Source: Lasioglossum baleicum
Lineage: Eukaryota; Arthropoda; Insecta; Hymenoptera; Halictidae
Length of the DNA: 64,000 nucleotides
Reading direction: 5' to 3'
Assembly (NCBI RefSeq): GCF_051020765.1
Contig: NC_134944.1
Coordinates: forward strand, 1,302,001-1,366,000
Shown here in pieces: positions 52,401-63,245 of this stretch. Numbering within the stretch: position 1 is the stretch's first letter; each line of letters begins with the position of its first letter. Under the pieces are notes generated by a model. That model had not been told where the DNA came from, ran no database searches, and saw nothing but the letters and a program-made list of their open reading frames with translations. The translations under genes and the position numbers were made by a program.

Positions 52401-55376
52401 AGCTAGAAACTTTGCCGACGAGTTTAGATATTGATGGAGATCGCGTTTGATACTTACAATTGCTTCTCTTCATACTCTTCAAGTTAGAGTGTAATTACTA
52501 TACTGCGGATTTTATGTAATTGTGACAAAAATACAATAGGTAGGTACAATTTCAAATAGAATAAAGATTAAGAGAATTTAGAAACATCGATTCACTTTGT
52601 ACAATGTGTTAAAGCTATTAAAGGATGAAAGCATTTTTTACCTGGCCCCTTCGTCTTAAAATTAATGCACAACATTTTTATTTTGCAAAGAGATCCGCAG
52701 TCTAGTAATTACAATTCGACTGTCCTAATCTTGTGGTGTCTTTAGTAGAACCCTCGTGTTTTCAAGTATGTTGAAAAGCTTCTATAACAGGTTCTCGTTT
52801 TCTGTTTCCATCAGGTTTTTCCAGGGCGGAGTTTCTACTCGTTCGCGTCCTTGTCGACAGAAGTTCCTATATTGTCGTGCAGCGGTCTAACAAAGAGGTA
52901 ATGTCACATTTAATTGTATTACATCGGCGTTGGAATTGAAATTGAAGAGATGAAATTAAATTGAAAAAGAAATTGAAGTTGAAGAGTTGAAGTTGAAGTT
53001 GAAAAGGAAATTGAAATTGACGTAGAAGTAGAAGTTGAAGAGTTGAAGTTGAAGTTGAAAAGGAAATTGAAGTTGAAAAATTGAAATTGACGTAGAAGTA
53101 GAAGTTGAAGAGTTGAAGTTGAAAAGGAAATTGAAGTTGGAAAATTGAAATTGAAGAGTTCAAATTAAAAAATTGAAATTGAAGTTAAAATCGACGTTGA
53201 AATGAAATATGTTATAGATTTTTGGTACCTGGTTGGCGAATGGGCTGGATAATCATCCACGATCGTCTAAACATTCTAGAGAAAGAGGTGGGTAACAAAA
53301 TGGCAAGTTTATACGTATACCTACGCAACAGCTTGAAAATAATTGCTTCTTCGCTCGTATTGTTTCCGTAACGAGTTTCCTGCTTCTCCACGATTCGATT
53401 AAATTCCGTTGATTAAACTTTATCCCATCGTTAAGGTTCGCTTCTTGGCACCGTTCCATATCCTCTTATACTTCTGGACGAATTCTGATAAAAACAAAAA
53501 AAAAACGACACATTTATAAATTAAATACACATTTGTTATGTGTTGCTTCTTTATCGTAGATACGTAAAGCTATACACTGTCTCAGCCAGAGAATTATCGG
53601 TAGCAACACACTTATTCAAGGCGCTTTGCCTGCGATTTTAAGGAATACTCCGCAAACGTTCTACGACGACGTCATGAACACTTTATACGTCAGTATTAAT
53701 TTGTCCAATTAAGTATTGTATATACGTTTTTATTACATAAGATTTGATTTATTTTATTATTGGATATATTTGTGTTTTCAGAGTCACTCGAAGCTGGCGT
53801 ACGATTGTGTAGTGAAAATTCCTGGATTAAAACCAATTATACCAACGGGAGCAATGTACATGATGGTAATATACACTCATTGTTTCTCATTACTAAATTG
53901 TAATTTTTAGAAAATATTTTTTGCACATCATTCAGTAAACCTTCTAATTGCTTACAAAACATCAGGTCATTTGGTACGGAGACTTATTTTTCCGAGTGTA
54001 TGTAATGTTTAGAACATATTTCTACATTTATTTTTATCTCCATTTTCACTTCTGTTTCTGTTTCTGTAGAATATTAAATAATCGAATGTCTCGTTTTTCA
54101 ATTAATTGCATACGTTTTCCATCTCGCTGATTTCTGTCGCGGTATTTTCATTACTTTGAAATTGATTAAAAGTCTCGCGTTTCAGTATCGTTTTCACAGT
54201 TATTCTTTTTTTTTTATTTGGTTATGTATTTCCATTACTTTATGTTATGCAAGTTGTAACGTTGTAGTTTTAAAATAGCGAAATTGGAAAATTCTAAAGT
54301 TGTAAAGTTGTAAAATTGCGAAATTGAAAAATCCTGTAGTTGTAGAGTTGTAAAATTGCTAAATTGGAGAATTGGAAAATTCTACAGTTGTAGAGTTGTA
54401 AAATTGCTAAATTGGAGAATTGGAAAATTCTACAGTTGTAGAGTTGTAAAATTGCTAAATTGGAAAATTGGAAAATTCTACAGTTGTAGATTTCTAAAAT
54501 TGCTAAATTGGAAAATTAGAAAATACAGTTGTAAAATTTGAAAATTCTAGAGTTGTAAAGTTGTAAAGTTGTAAAATTGTAAAATTCTAAAGATGTAGAG
54601 TTTTAGAATTGCGAAATTGTAGAATTGGAAAATTCTAAAGTTGGGAAACGTTGAAATTGTAAAATTGCGAAATTGAAAAATCCTGAAGTTGTAGAGTTGT
54701 AAAATTGTTAAATTGGAAAATTGGAAAATTCTACAGTTGTAAATTTCGAGAGTTGCAAAGTTATAAAGTTGTTCTTTGGTATAAACAATGTCGCGGAAAG
54801 TTTCTCTGACAAATGTCCACCGCGCGATCCAGAGCTGTAGATTGACCCGTAGGACGGATCACCATTACTTCTTATACACCCTATACAACTTGATAAGTCA
54901 ATCAGAAGCGAGAATCTTCCGCGCAAAATTTCATATAATTAACCGTGCAATTTATACGTAGTCGTGAACATGGGTGCCGCTTAAAGCTGGTCGCAATTTA
55001 CCGGCTATAAATTATCCTATCGGTTTCCAGGTTTACATAGATCTACCCTCTTTTCCGGAATTTCATTCGGATCTGGAATTCGTGCAGCGACTACTAATGG
55101 AGGAGTCCGTGTTTTGCCTTCCGGGCCAGGTACGCCGTTTAAATCCTGTATCAACTCGTTCGATGTTCCCCGCTGATTACACGGTTCTCAACCCTTTTTG
55201 TTTATTTAAAACAGTGCTTCGATTATCCATCCTACATGAGGCTGGTGATCACGGTGCCCGTGGATATGATCGAGGAAGCTTGTCACAGGATCCAGGATTT
55301 TTGCGAAAAACACCATTACAAAACCGCCGAGGACGCGGAAATTCTTAGCAAAGAATTTAATAGAATCCTTCAGTAG
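49422..55376 (+). CDS. TAT: tyrosine aminotransferase (11 exons)
   Basis: PLP-dependent class-I aminotransferase that converts L-tyrosine and 2-oxoglutarate to 4-hydroxyphenylpyruvate and glutamate, the first step of tyrosine breakdown, in the cytosol. Exons: 49422-49563, 50094-50198, 50380-50447, 50719-50877, 51675-51866, 52815-52897, 53218-53287, 53560-53688, 53782-53865, 55031-55129, 55215-55376. All junctions are GT-AG and in frame: 430 residues plus TAG. Landmarks: S-L-S-I-G-D-P-T near the start, N-G-Y-A-P-S, N-P-S-N-P-C-G (Asn188), A-D-E-I-Y (Asp216, Tyr219), S-G-L-T-K-R with the PLP-binding Lys249, P-G-W-R-M-G-W, and R-L-V-I-T-V-P with substrate-carboxylate Arg386. The start at 49422 gives the family's usual N-terminus (S-D-I-G...N-P-I-R). 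It lies 2.6 kb downstream of the collagen gene on the same strand, with no sign of co-regulation. Introns are loaded with MITEs and satellites. Confidence 0.95.
49600..50090. repeat. 195-bp satellite copies in both orientations, aminotransferase intron 1
   Basis: 49605-49740 reads in the orientation of the 5.1-kb array; 49795-50090 reads in the opposite sense. The last copy runs to within about 15 bases of the exon 2 acceptor (ttttgtgctccag), so the splice acceptor region adjoins the repeat. Confidence 0.85.
50470..50672. mobile_element. AGACTGCGG-family MITE in aminotransferase intron 3
   Basis: From tagaccgcggatgtttatgc to gcataaagattcgcagtcg, sharing the internal ttttaatgggaacagcctt block with the copy at 34340. 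It fills almost the whole intron. Confidence 0.75.
51005..51560. repeat. 195-bp satellite array (about 2.8 copies), aminotransferase intron 4
   Basis: Units with gtccaacgtttttctcaa, cgttcgttctacga, gacgcag(a/t)(t/c)tgtcca and tttagaagatatt. One orientation throughout. Confidence 0.85.
51886..52083. mobile_element. hAT-like MITE in aminotransferase intron 5
   Basis: 198 bp from taaacagcgaatttttatgc to gcatcaaatccgctgtcta, flanked by a perfect 8-bp direct repeat ATCATTAT (51878-51885 and 52084-52091). The element lies 19 bases into the intron. Confidence 0.9.
52499..52704. mobile_element. hAT-like MITE in aminotransferase intron 5
   Basis: 206 bp from tatactgcggattttatgta to gcaaagagatccgcagtcta, flanked by a perfect 8-bp direct repeat GTAATTAC (52491-52498 and 52705-52712). 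Second member of the family in the same intron, 415 bases from the first. Confidence 0.92.
52930..53215 (+). repeat. purine-rich GAAGTTGAA repeat, aminotransferase intron 6
   Basis: Almost every position of the plus strand from 52930 to 53200 is A, G or T with no C: gttgaagagttgaagttgaa, ggaaattgaaattgacgtag. A ~70-bp higher-order unit is present about twice. It ends directly at the exon 7 acceptor. The minus-strand 98-codon frame is an artefact. Confidence 0.85.
53890..53980. mobile_element. Tc1-type element fragment, aminotransferase intron 9
   Basis: Resembles 16390-16475: cagtaaaccttctaattgct and catcaggtcatttggtac. Only this internal fragment is recognisable. Confidence 0.5.
54270..54780 (+). 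repeat. AT-rich tandem repeat, aminotransferase intron 9
   Basis: Units of about 56 bases built from ttgtaaaattgctaaattgg, agaattggaaaattctacag and ttgtagag. The best three copies (54340-54510) are nearly identical; outer copies are degenerate. Confidence 0.88.
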
Positions 55377-55496
55377 AAATTACTTTTTACAATTGTATTT
55401 TATGATTATTGAAGTTGCAAGGATAATTCCATTAGAAATTTAATTAAATGTATTTCTTCATATTCAAGTATTGTGATGAAAATTGCAAGAAATTTC

Positions 55497-55502
55497 AATA
55501 AA
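55497..55502 (+). terminator. polyadenylation signal of tyrosine aminotransferase
   Basis: AATAAA lies 121 bases after the TAG stop in AT-rich sequence, followed by T-rich and GT-containing sequence. It is the first clear hexamer downstream of the stop. The cleavage position is inferred. Confidence 0.6.
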
Positions 55503-55896
55503 TTCAGTGTTGTCATTTTCATAAACCAATGTGTATACGATTGTACGACTGTAAACTAAACGACTGCGTCTTCTTCTGTTGATCGGCCCTTGTCGCTGGT
55601 CATCGGAAACCTTCGTCAAACGTCGAGCCTTTCTTTCGAATTGTAAACAACGCTTCGGCATCGAGTTTCGCATACAGCGTACGACTGTCTCAAATATTCA
55701 CTATAAATAGTATATGTATTATCATACTGTGGTCGTCTCAAGTCGTTGTGGATCAAATTCGTTTTCGGTTAAAAGCGTTGTCGGCCGAAGTAATCGTCGG
55801 TCAAATCTGGAGTTGGTGAAATGTTGTCGGTGAAAGTGTCGGTGATTTCCATGGGACCCCGTGTCGTGCGTTCTTCAAACAGGAGAGGACGTGAGC
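55503..55896. other. spacer after tyrosine aminotransferase, nothing recognised
   Basis: A 69-codon minus frame (55464-55673) lacks known motifs. Confidence 0.35.
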
Positions 55897-55904
55897 GTGA
55901 GTAC

Positions 55905-56865
55905 TAGGGGTGTGCGAGAACGCCAAATATCGGCAACCCGATGCTCAGGACGAGTCGGGAAGAGTTCGGATCGGATCGGATTCCCGAAAATTTCGAGAAT
56001 ATGACATAAGAGACACTCTTGAAAAGAATTCGTGATGGACAACATGCTGTCAATTTCGAAAACATCTAGAATAAAAAATCCGAAACCACATGAATGTATT
56101 CATTACAACGAATATAAATGACTACTGGGTTCTCGGAATTTCATTCTTATTTATCGCTATTCGATAATTCGAATGTGTTTCATTATTATCAATATTTTAT
56201 TCATTTGGTCCAACGTTTTCCTCAATTTTTTCGAAAACCGTTCGTTCTACGAAGAAAAGTAATATGACGTAAAAGACGCAGATTGTCCAGATCCACAACT
56301 TTTATCTAACACATTTCTCGACGCGGTCAATAGTGTCGAAGATATTTCAGGAAAACGATTTTATTAGCATTCAATTAATTATTTTAATGTTTCATTCATT
56401 TGATTTGACGTTTTTCGCAATTATTTCGAGAACCGTCTGTTTTAAGAGAAAAAGTAATAGGAGATAAAAGACGCAGAATGTCCGGATCTACAGGTCTTGT
56501 CTAACATATTTTTCGATGCGGTCAATAATTTAGGATATATACGAGAAAAACTATTTTATCAGCATTGAATTAATTATTTCAATATTTCGTTCATTTGGTC
56601 CAAAGTTTTTCTCAATTTTTTCGAAAACCGTTCGTTCTACGAGGAAAAGTAATATGACGTAAAAGACGCAGATTGTCTAGATCCACAACTTTCGTTTAAC
56701 ACATTTCTCGACGCGGTCGAATATAAATGATTATACTGGGTTTTCGGAATTTTCAGAAATCCGGATGAATTCGAGAATCTTGAAATTTTCGGGTACCCGT
56801 CCCGACCCCGAAAAAATTTTGTGTTCCCGACCCGACCCGGTATTTCGAATACGCGCACACCCCTA
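55905..56865. mobile_element. hAT-like non-autonomous element carrying the 195-bp satellite
   Basis: Ends TAGGGGTGTGCG and its complement CGCACACCCCTA, flanked by an 8-bp direct repeat with one mismatch (GTGAGTAC at 55897-55904, GTGAGCAC at 56866-56873). Sub-terminal regions are also inverted (gggttcggat/cccgacccg-like). The middle (about 56190-56710) is about 2.7 copies of the ~195-bp satellite. No transposase. Confidence 0.85.
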
Positions 56866-56929
56866 GTGAGCACCAATTACCCTCGAATTAAACTGTGTTG
56901 TTGAATATCGTTTTGTTTCAAGCTATTAA

Positions 56930-57520
56930 TGAAACTAGAGAAGTAGTAGAATAATGGAAATTACGCTTGGCAGACGTAAAAATAGGACCATCAACATTAC
57001 CGACGAACACGGAGCCAAGTGCGCGACCGAAGCGCGCTCGGGACATGCGCTCGCGCACCCCGCAGGGCCAAGGGGTTGAGGACGACGCGCCACGCCGCGT
57101 CGCGGCGTCTCTCGTAAAACATTGGGTGGGGGGGCGTCCGAACGAGGGTGTATTGGACAGAAAGAGATGAAAGACGAAGAAGGAGAGGGGAATAGAAGCT
57201 ATATGACATGAAGGGGCGAAGAGAGAGAGAGAGTGGGGAGTTCGCACGCCGACCGGAACGGCCCCACCAAGTTTTATCCAACGATCCGGGAGGCTCGTCG
57301 AGGTAGTGGTCCGCGCCCCACAGCCGCGACAACTTGAAACGCGTGTCGTTCTCGTGTGTGCTGTCTTTCCCTCATCTTTCACCGTTGATCTGTCGCGTCA
57401 GTTTCACTGAAAAGTCGCGAATCAACCCCCCCGTTTCCTCGAAATCGCGATTCACCGACCGGATCGGTCACAGTTCTCTCGAAAACACCAACCACCCCGG
57501 GGGTTGGGGTGGCGCAGCCT
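56930..57520. other. GC-rich segment, candidate promoter or 5' exon of an unidentified gene
   Basis: Markedly GC- and CpG-rich against its surroundings, with purine runs near 57160-57240. Overlapping long frames on both strands (minus 56918-57382, 154 codons; minus 56997-57332) reflect base composition. No recognised domain, no convincing splice context, no TATA box. Confidence 0.35.
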
Positions 57521-57526
57521 TGCTAG

Positions 57527-57947
57527 TAGACGGCGGATCTTTATGCGAATTAAACATTCTCCACCCCGAATTGCAACTGGAACTTCAGCCTGCACAATAA
57601 AATAGACAATACTTTCCAGCTGAATCGCAAGAAATTCAACTGGAACGGTGAAAAACAGAGAATTGATCTTCTTCCTTGAACGAACTGGAAGCCCAATTGG
57701 AACAGTGAAATAGAAATTGATCTTCTTCCTCGATATATTCGATAGGTGGAAAACAATATAATATAAAAGCATTACTTTCGAATTCTTCAATTAGTGTCCA
57801 TGTATTTCCTTCAGTCGAGTTTTAGTGTATGAAGTATTTAATTTATAATTTTTCCTTGCGAGTCAATTTACTCTTTGAAATTGTACAGTATCGGATATTA
57901 TCATTGGCTATTTGTCTTCGTTGTAAATTCGTAAAATCCGCCGTCTA
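57527..57947. mobile_element. hAT-like MITE, 421 bp
   Basis: Ends tagacggcggatctttatgc and gtaaaatccgccgtcta, flanked by a perfect 8-bp direct repeat CTTGCTAG (57519-57526 and 57948-57955). Internal duplications around caactggaacggtgaaa and gatcttcttcctcgata make it longer than the 200-bp members. Confidence 0.92.
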
Positions 57948-57955
57948 CTTGCTAG

Positions 57956-59380
57956 AAACGGAGAGGAACACGTTCGGATACCAACCCTTAGGAGTTTCCG
58001 GAGGACAGAAGAGAATAAGGAACATAAATCACCGACCACAGTGCTTCTTGTTCGACTTTGACGTTGGATTTCGAGTTTTCCACGCTCGATGAAAGGTCGT
58101 CGACGTGCCGGTGCCGTAGTGAGCCCGTGACAGGGCTGGTTTCCAACGTCAACCAGGCGATTGGACGACGAATGTCCGTCGTGTGTCGTGGTTCTTCTGG
58201 TTCCAATCGATCTGAACCGATCGAACCAGTTGTAGAACGAGTATTCTCGTTAAACAAATAGTATTACGGGTGTCCGCAGTTTCCTTCCGCAGTTTTCGGG
58301 AGTGGTTCTCTGGTTAGTTTGTATTTGCACACCCCTGTTCCGACGTCACTGGTTATTTTCCTGCACGGAGAGACATCTTGGATACCTGGAACGTGTACGT
58401 ATTAAATTTATTAATTGTTCAAATACGTGTTAATTATTGAACTACGCGTACGTGTTTTTTTTATATAAACAAACGGGTTGTCTTTAATTCTGGACGTTCG
58501 GAGAGACGTCTTGGATCTCGCGAGATAAAATCGAAAGAGAGAGAGTTTGTTTTTCTGTGTTTTTCTGGTTCAAAGTTTGACGAGTTAACATTTAGATCTT
58601 GGTAGACGGAAAGAAAGTTATTAGAGAAAGTAGACGAGATGAAAATTGTTTTATAATTCATTGGGTGAGATATATAAAGTATATAGATGTTTATATTACT
58701 TTTTTTTTATTGGTTTTAATGGGGGTTGAAAACGGAAAATGTAATGGTCTTTCTAAGTTCTTTGTATGTTCGTATTGTTTTATATGCTGTCCACACTTAT
58801 TTCTGTCACAAATCGGATATAAATGCATCAAATTCGCAGTTTCTAGTTTTATGTGTTTCGAGGGTTGATAAACTGACAGTTTAGTTCTTCTTTTTCTGGA
58901 GGGATAGAGATCCTCGGTATAATTTGTTGTAAATGTGAAATAAATATGAAATATGCGAGTTATAAAATTGCACACCTGGTTCTCGTGGTACCTAGTGCGG
59001 CGGTGCCATGCTATGGCCTCTCTCCTTAGGTTCTCTCCTACACCCCCAAACAGGTTATTGATTTTGCCGAAGTAAGGAGCCACGGATGTAGCCCGTACGC
59101 CCTGCGGCCTGCGACCTGCTCATTTTTCCACCCCTTCGCCTCTCCTCTCTCTCTTCCCCCGTCTCTCTTTCTCTCTTCTTTTCTTTTTATTTTACCATTT
59201 TTCCTTGTCGCACTCGCGTGTCGTGTCCTTGGTGCAAAGCCACCCCCTCTCGCCGTGACTCGAGATTTACACGATTTTTGCACGATCTTTTTTGACACAG
59301 TTTATAACAAACGTTGATTGGGTTGTTTCTCTTTCTTCCTCTTTGCAAGAGAAATGCAGTTTTTTGATACAGTTTATAAT
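57956..59380. other. no recognisable gene
   Basis: Short frames only (58058-58261, 58599-58868, 58691-59083). A possible degenerate MITE end (aaatgcatcaaattcgcag) lies near 58822. Confidence 0.35.
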
Positions 59381-59386
59381 GAATAG

Positions 59387-59658
59387 GCTGCGGATCTTTA
59401 AGCACTTATAGGAAACTTGAGTAGATGAAATTGTGAAGATTGTGTGTCGGAAAATTTTAATTATCAAAGATGTCAATATATGATTTATCCTCGATTAAAA
59501 TCATTAAGGGAAGAATTAGCATTCAATTTAGTTTCTATTCCTTGCAATTTTCCAAGAGAAATTGAGTTTTTGGACATAGTTTATAATAAACGTTGGTTGA
59601 ATTGTTTCTCATTCTTTTTCCAAGAGAAATGCAGTTTTTGGACACAGTTTATAATAAA
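59387..59658. mobile_element. truncated AGACTGCGG-family MITE and a local duplication
   Basis: Starts taggctgcggatctttaagc with the family's gaaacttgagtagatgaaat interior but lacks a matching right end. A ~70-bp unit (acagtttataataaacgttg, ttgtttctcattctttt, caagagaaatgcagttttt) is repeated around it at 59290-59380, 59560-59655 and 59865-59935. Confidence 0.65.
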
Positions 59659-59860
59659 TACACTGCGGATCTTTTTATGCATTCAAAGGAAAATTGAGTA
59701 GATGAAATTCGAAATTGTTGGACAATTTTAAAAATTAATGATGTCAATATATAATTTCTCCTTCATTAAAATCATTAAGGAAAGAATTAACATTCAATTT
59801 GTTTCTATTCCTTGCAAACGATGCAGACAATTCTTATTTTGCATAAAGATTCGCAGTCCA
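59659..59860. mobile_element. hAT-like MITE, 202 bp
   Basis: Ends tacactgcggatctttttat and gcataaagattcgcagtcca, flanked by a perfect 8-bp direct repeat ATAATAAA (59651-59658 and 59861-59868). It carries the interior blocks gagtagatgaaatt and ttctattccttgcaa typical of the family. Confidence 0.92.
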
Positions 59861-60299
59861 ATAATAAACGTTGGTTGGGTTGTTTCTCTCGCTTTCTTTT
59901 TGCAAGAGAAATACAGTTTTTCGACACAGTTTTGATGAACGTCGAGTTGTTTCTCCTTCCAAGAGAAATAGAGAAAGTGTTAGTACGATGTAAGTGAGAA
60001 TTGCTTGTTTCAATATACCCCCGCAGTAAAACCAGCAAGTGTAACTTTCCTCCTGACAATTCGCTTTTCATTGTTTTTCCCAATAATCTTCGACAGCAAA
60101 AAATCTGAAAAAATTGTCCACACACTGCCTGTTACAGTACTTTATCAGAAGATTTAGAGAAATCTACATTTTTCCGATTTATTTTGCGGGTTTTCATTTC
60201 ATTTTTCACGACCACAGTTTGCAACAAACAAATCTGAAAAAGAACCCTGTAAAATGCGACTTAGGATCCAAAATATGTTACACTGTTTTTCAGAATTTT

Positions 60300-60460
60300 A
60301 GAAAAGCACGAAATATCTAATTTACCCCTGTGGCTACCCTCACGGGCAAGCTAGATTGCTGAAATTCTCCTCAGAGTGGTTTTTCTTTGTCAGCTTTCGA
60401 ATGGTTCGGTAGTCATTGAACAAACCTCTAAGGGCAGTTGCCACCATCTTAATCGGCGGG
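60300..60460. repeat. solo end of the inverted-repeat element seen at 12.9-13.6 kb
   Basis: Shares gggcaagcta, ctcagagtggtttttct, gctttcgaatggttc and gggcagttgccaccatctta with 13470-13600. Confidence 0.7.
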
Positions 60461-60589
60461 CCCTTGAACATTGAAGTGTCTTTTCTTTATCTTTTATCAA
60501 TGAACACTGAACATTAACCTTCATCTGTCCCTCATTTCACGGACTGAATGTGTCCCTCGGTGTCCAGAGTAGGGCACAAACAACCAATA

Positions 60590-61270
60590 ATTAAAAATGA
60601 CTAATAGTCTGATTGATTGTTAGTCATAGCAAAATAGTCATTGGTTAAAACTTTTTAATCAGTTAGTCATAACTACATGGCACTAGTTAGTCACTGCTCT
60701 AAGTAATCGTTAGTTAGTGCTTATTAGTTATGATTAGTTCGTTTAAATGATCAGTCATCAATCGTTAGTCATCATTCACTATTGTTCGATTAACATATTA
60801 GGTTGTTCCAAAATAGTTTCTTCCGGAATGTGTTCCTTTAATGTCGCTAAATAAATACAAACAATACGATAATGTTTATGTTAATATTTTAGTACTTCTT
60901 AATATGAATTTGCATTATGTGCATGCATCGAAAACCAACTTTTGGGACAACCTAATATTTATTTAGCAATATTAAAGGATCACGTTCCGGAAGAAACTTT
61001 TGGGATAACCTAATACATTATAATATGTATACTTACTCTACATGCAGTGACCAAACGTGTCATAATCTGTATTTTATATGTTTATAAAGTAGTAGGATAT
61101 TTTTTTGTTACTATTATGTCTTATTTTAACTTATAACCATTTTTAGTCATTAGTCATGGTGAAATTCTGATTGCGTATTTATTACAATCATTAGTTATCC
61201 CATTATAATCAGTATTCAATATTACTTATTAGTCACGCTCAAGTATTTACTTAGTCATTAATTATATGCA
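60590..61270. repeat. degenerate TTAGTCAT repeat interrupted by a mariner-type MITE
   Basis: Irregular tagtcat, ttagtta and ttagtcatt words crowd 60590-60790 and 61120-61270. The stretch between is largely the element at 60798-61013, suggesting insertion into the array. Confidence 0.7.
60798..61013. mobile_element. mariner-like MITE
   Basis: Starts ttaggttgttccaaaatagt and ends aacttttgggataacctaa. Both ends have an inner partner as well (gggacaacctaat near 60941-60955), as if two copies were overlaid. The gttccggaagaaact block occurs in inverted orientation near each end. TA bounds the outer ends. Confidence 0.75.
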
Positions 61271-61464
61271 TTATTAAGGTGGAGTGGGGTAACTGCGCCC
61301 TAGTTTTTGCAAAGTTCGACTTTAAACTGATGTATTTTCAGTCTGGTATGTAAAAACTTAATGCTCGTGGTGTCAAACTCTTGCCACAGTTATTACTGAT
61401 GAATTAGTATTATGTAGGATTCTAATATTGTGCTTGAAAATTATATAATTCTGATAGGATATTG

Positions 61465-62020
61465 TACAGGGTGTCAGAAAATTATACGTCGTGGACACCA
61501 TAGCCCGACTCTACACCTCCGATTTGGTCGAAAATGACGTAAGAAACCCCCCGCTTTACCTTGAACGTGACAAATAAGGTAAAAGCACACCAAAACTTTT
61601 TTTAAGGAATAAGAATTTTTTAAATTTTTATACCAAAATTTTCTTTTAAAATCTAAAATCGCAAATCTTAACCCTTTGCACTCCGTTGTCCTCTCTGAGG
61701 CACCACTGAAAATTGCTGTACCATTATTCGAAATATTATTTACATTATTAAATGTATCGGTACCTAATCAATTGCTAAACATTTAGGTATTGCATGAGGT
61801 TTTATACCAATTTGATATCCATAAAATTTCAAAAATCATAGGCAATGGAAATATTTCTAGACCGGAAGAAATGTTTAATTTTCCAGTTAAAATAGCTCCG
61901 AGTGCAAAGGGTTAAAAGAAAATTTTGGTATAAAAATTTAAAAAATCTTAATCCTTAAACAAAAATTTGGTGTTTTTACCTTGTTCGTCACGTTCAAGAT
62001 CAATTTTGCGGGGGTTTGTT
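61465..62020. mobile_element. fold-back MITE, host of a nested MITE
   Basis: An end of the ACAGGGTGTC type at 61465 is followed by inverted arms 61549-61667 (accttgaacgtgac, aaggtaaaagcacacc, ttataccaaaattttctttt) and 61916-62020. The arms are separated by the TTAA-flanked element at 61668-61915. Confidence 0.8.
61668..61915. mobile_element. TTAA-flanked MITE nested in another element (piggyBac-type)
   Basis: Left end TTAACCCTTTGCACTCCG, right end CCGAGTGCAAAGGGTTAA; exact inverted ends with TTAA duplicated outside. CCCTTTGC is a usual piggyBac-type start. 248 bp, non-coding. Confidence 0.85.
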
Positions 62021-62640
62021 AGTTCAAAATGAAAATTGCTGTTGCTATCCAACGTTCCAGTAAAATGTGTTCAGGCATGTAGCATAGATTTTTCAAAATT
62101 ATGCAATAATCACCGGTCGGTAATGTGTTAAGCACAAAAGGTTCTAAATAATCGTAAACATTTTCGTTGGCTACATAAGGGTTAAAGCCGTACATCGTCA
62201 TTGTGTTGTATATCACATCGTATAGTGTCACTGAACTGGCCGAGCAGTAGACTGTTGCAGAGTGTGGCAACGTGACTATACACGAGACAACGAGATTCCG
62301 ACTGACAGCGGATCGATCGATCGCTGAACTTTTCGCTACGACGACCGTTCTTTCGCATAAGCTTTCGCGTCTCGTAGTAGATCAATAGAAACCACGTGAA
62401 GCAGGACGAAAGATCGGCGCCCGCGCTCTCTCATTCCCTCTTTCTCATTCTCTCACACTCTCTTACTCCTACTCTCCCTTTCTCTTTCCTACGGATCATC
62501 CCCTTCGTCCCTCCCTTCCCCCTCTTGCTTTCCTTTTGCTCCTCCGACCAAATGATTCGCACGTTTCGCGAATTTTCTCGAGCCAGACACCGCCGCACAG
62601 TGGTTCAGAATCGTGATAACGTGGCTAAAACTCTATAACA
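62021..62640. other. no recognisable gene
   Basis: 62030-62110 repeats a block found in the MITE of collagen intron 4. 62410-62520 is a pyrimidine-rich tract (tctcattctctcacactctc). Small frames show no known motifs. Confidence 0.35.
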
Positions 62641-62654
62641 AACTCTAATTTTGT

Positions 62655-63245
62655 TGAAAATCGGTATTCCGAGGGTTTTCGAGTCGCTGAATGTGAAACT
62701 GATTTGAAAATTTCAAAAAACTAAATGATAGATTCAATACTGCTGATGCGTTACTCGAAAAATTGTCAGAGTATGTACCTCGAAATCTAGTATTCCCATA
62801 TTTTTCGGGTCGCTGATTATGAAACTGATTTGAAAATTTCAAAAAACTAAATGGTAGATTCAATACTGCTGATGTGTTACTCGAAAAATTGTCGGATTAC
62901 CTTGGAATCTAGTATTCCCATATTTTTCGGGTCGCTGATTATGAAACTGATTTGAAAATTTCAAAAAACTAAATGATAGATTCAATACTGCTGTTGCGTT
63001 ACTCGAAAAATTGTCAGAGTATGTACCTTGGAATCTAGTATTCCCATATTTTTCGGGTCGCTGATTATGAAACTGATTTGAAAATTTCAAAAAACTAAAT
63101 GATAGATTCAATACTGCTGATGTGTTACTCGAAAAATTGTCAGAGTACTTTGGAATCTAGTATTTTCGGGTGGCTGAATATGAATTTGATTTGAAAATTT
63201 CAAAAAACTAACTGGCGAACTCAATATTCAGCGACACGAAATCGC
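62655..63245. repeat. ~125-bp tandem repeat, about 4.5 copies
   Basis: Units hold gggtcgctgattatgaaact, gatttgaaaatttcaaaaaa, agattcaatactgctgatg and tactcgaaaaattgtc. The unit also occurs singly in composite-repeat copies B (9010-9070) and D (22850-22980). Confidence 0.9.

Noticed and set aside
52867..53163. 98-codon Phe/Gln-rich minus-strand frame
   Set aside because: Complement of the GAAGTTGAA simple repeat in an intron.
56918..57382. 154-codon minus-strand frame
   Set aside because: Overlapping open frames on both strands in GC-rich DNA; no domain or splice evidence.
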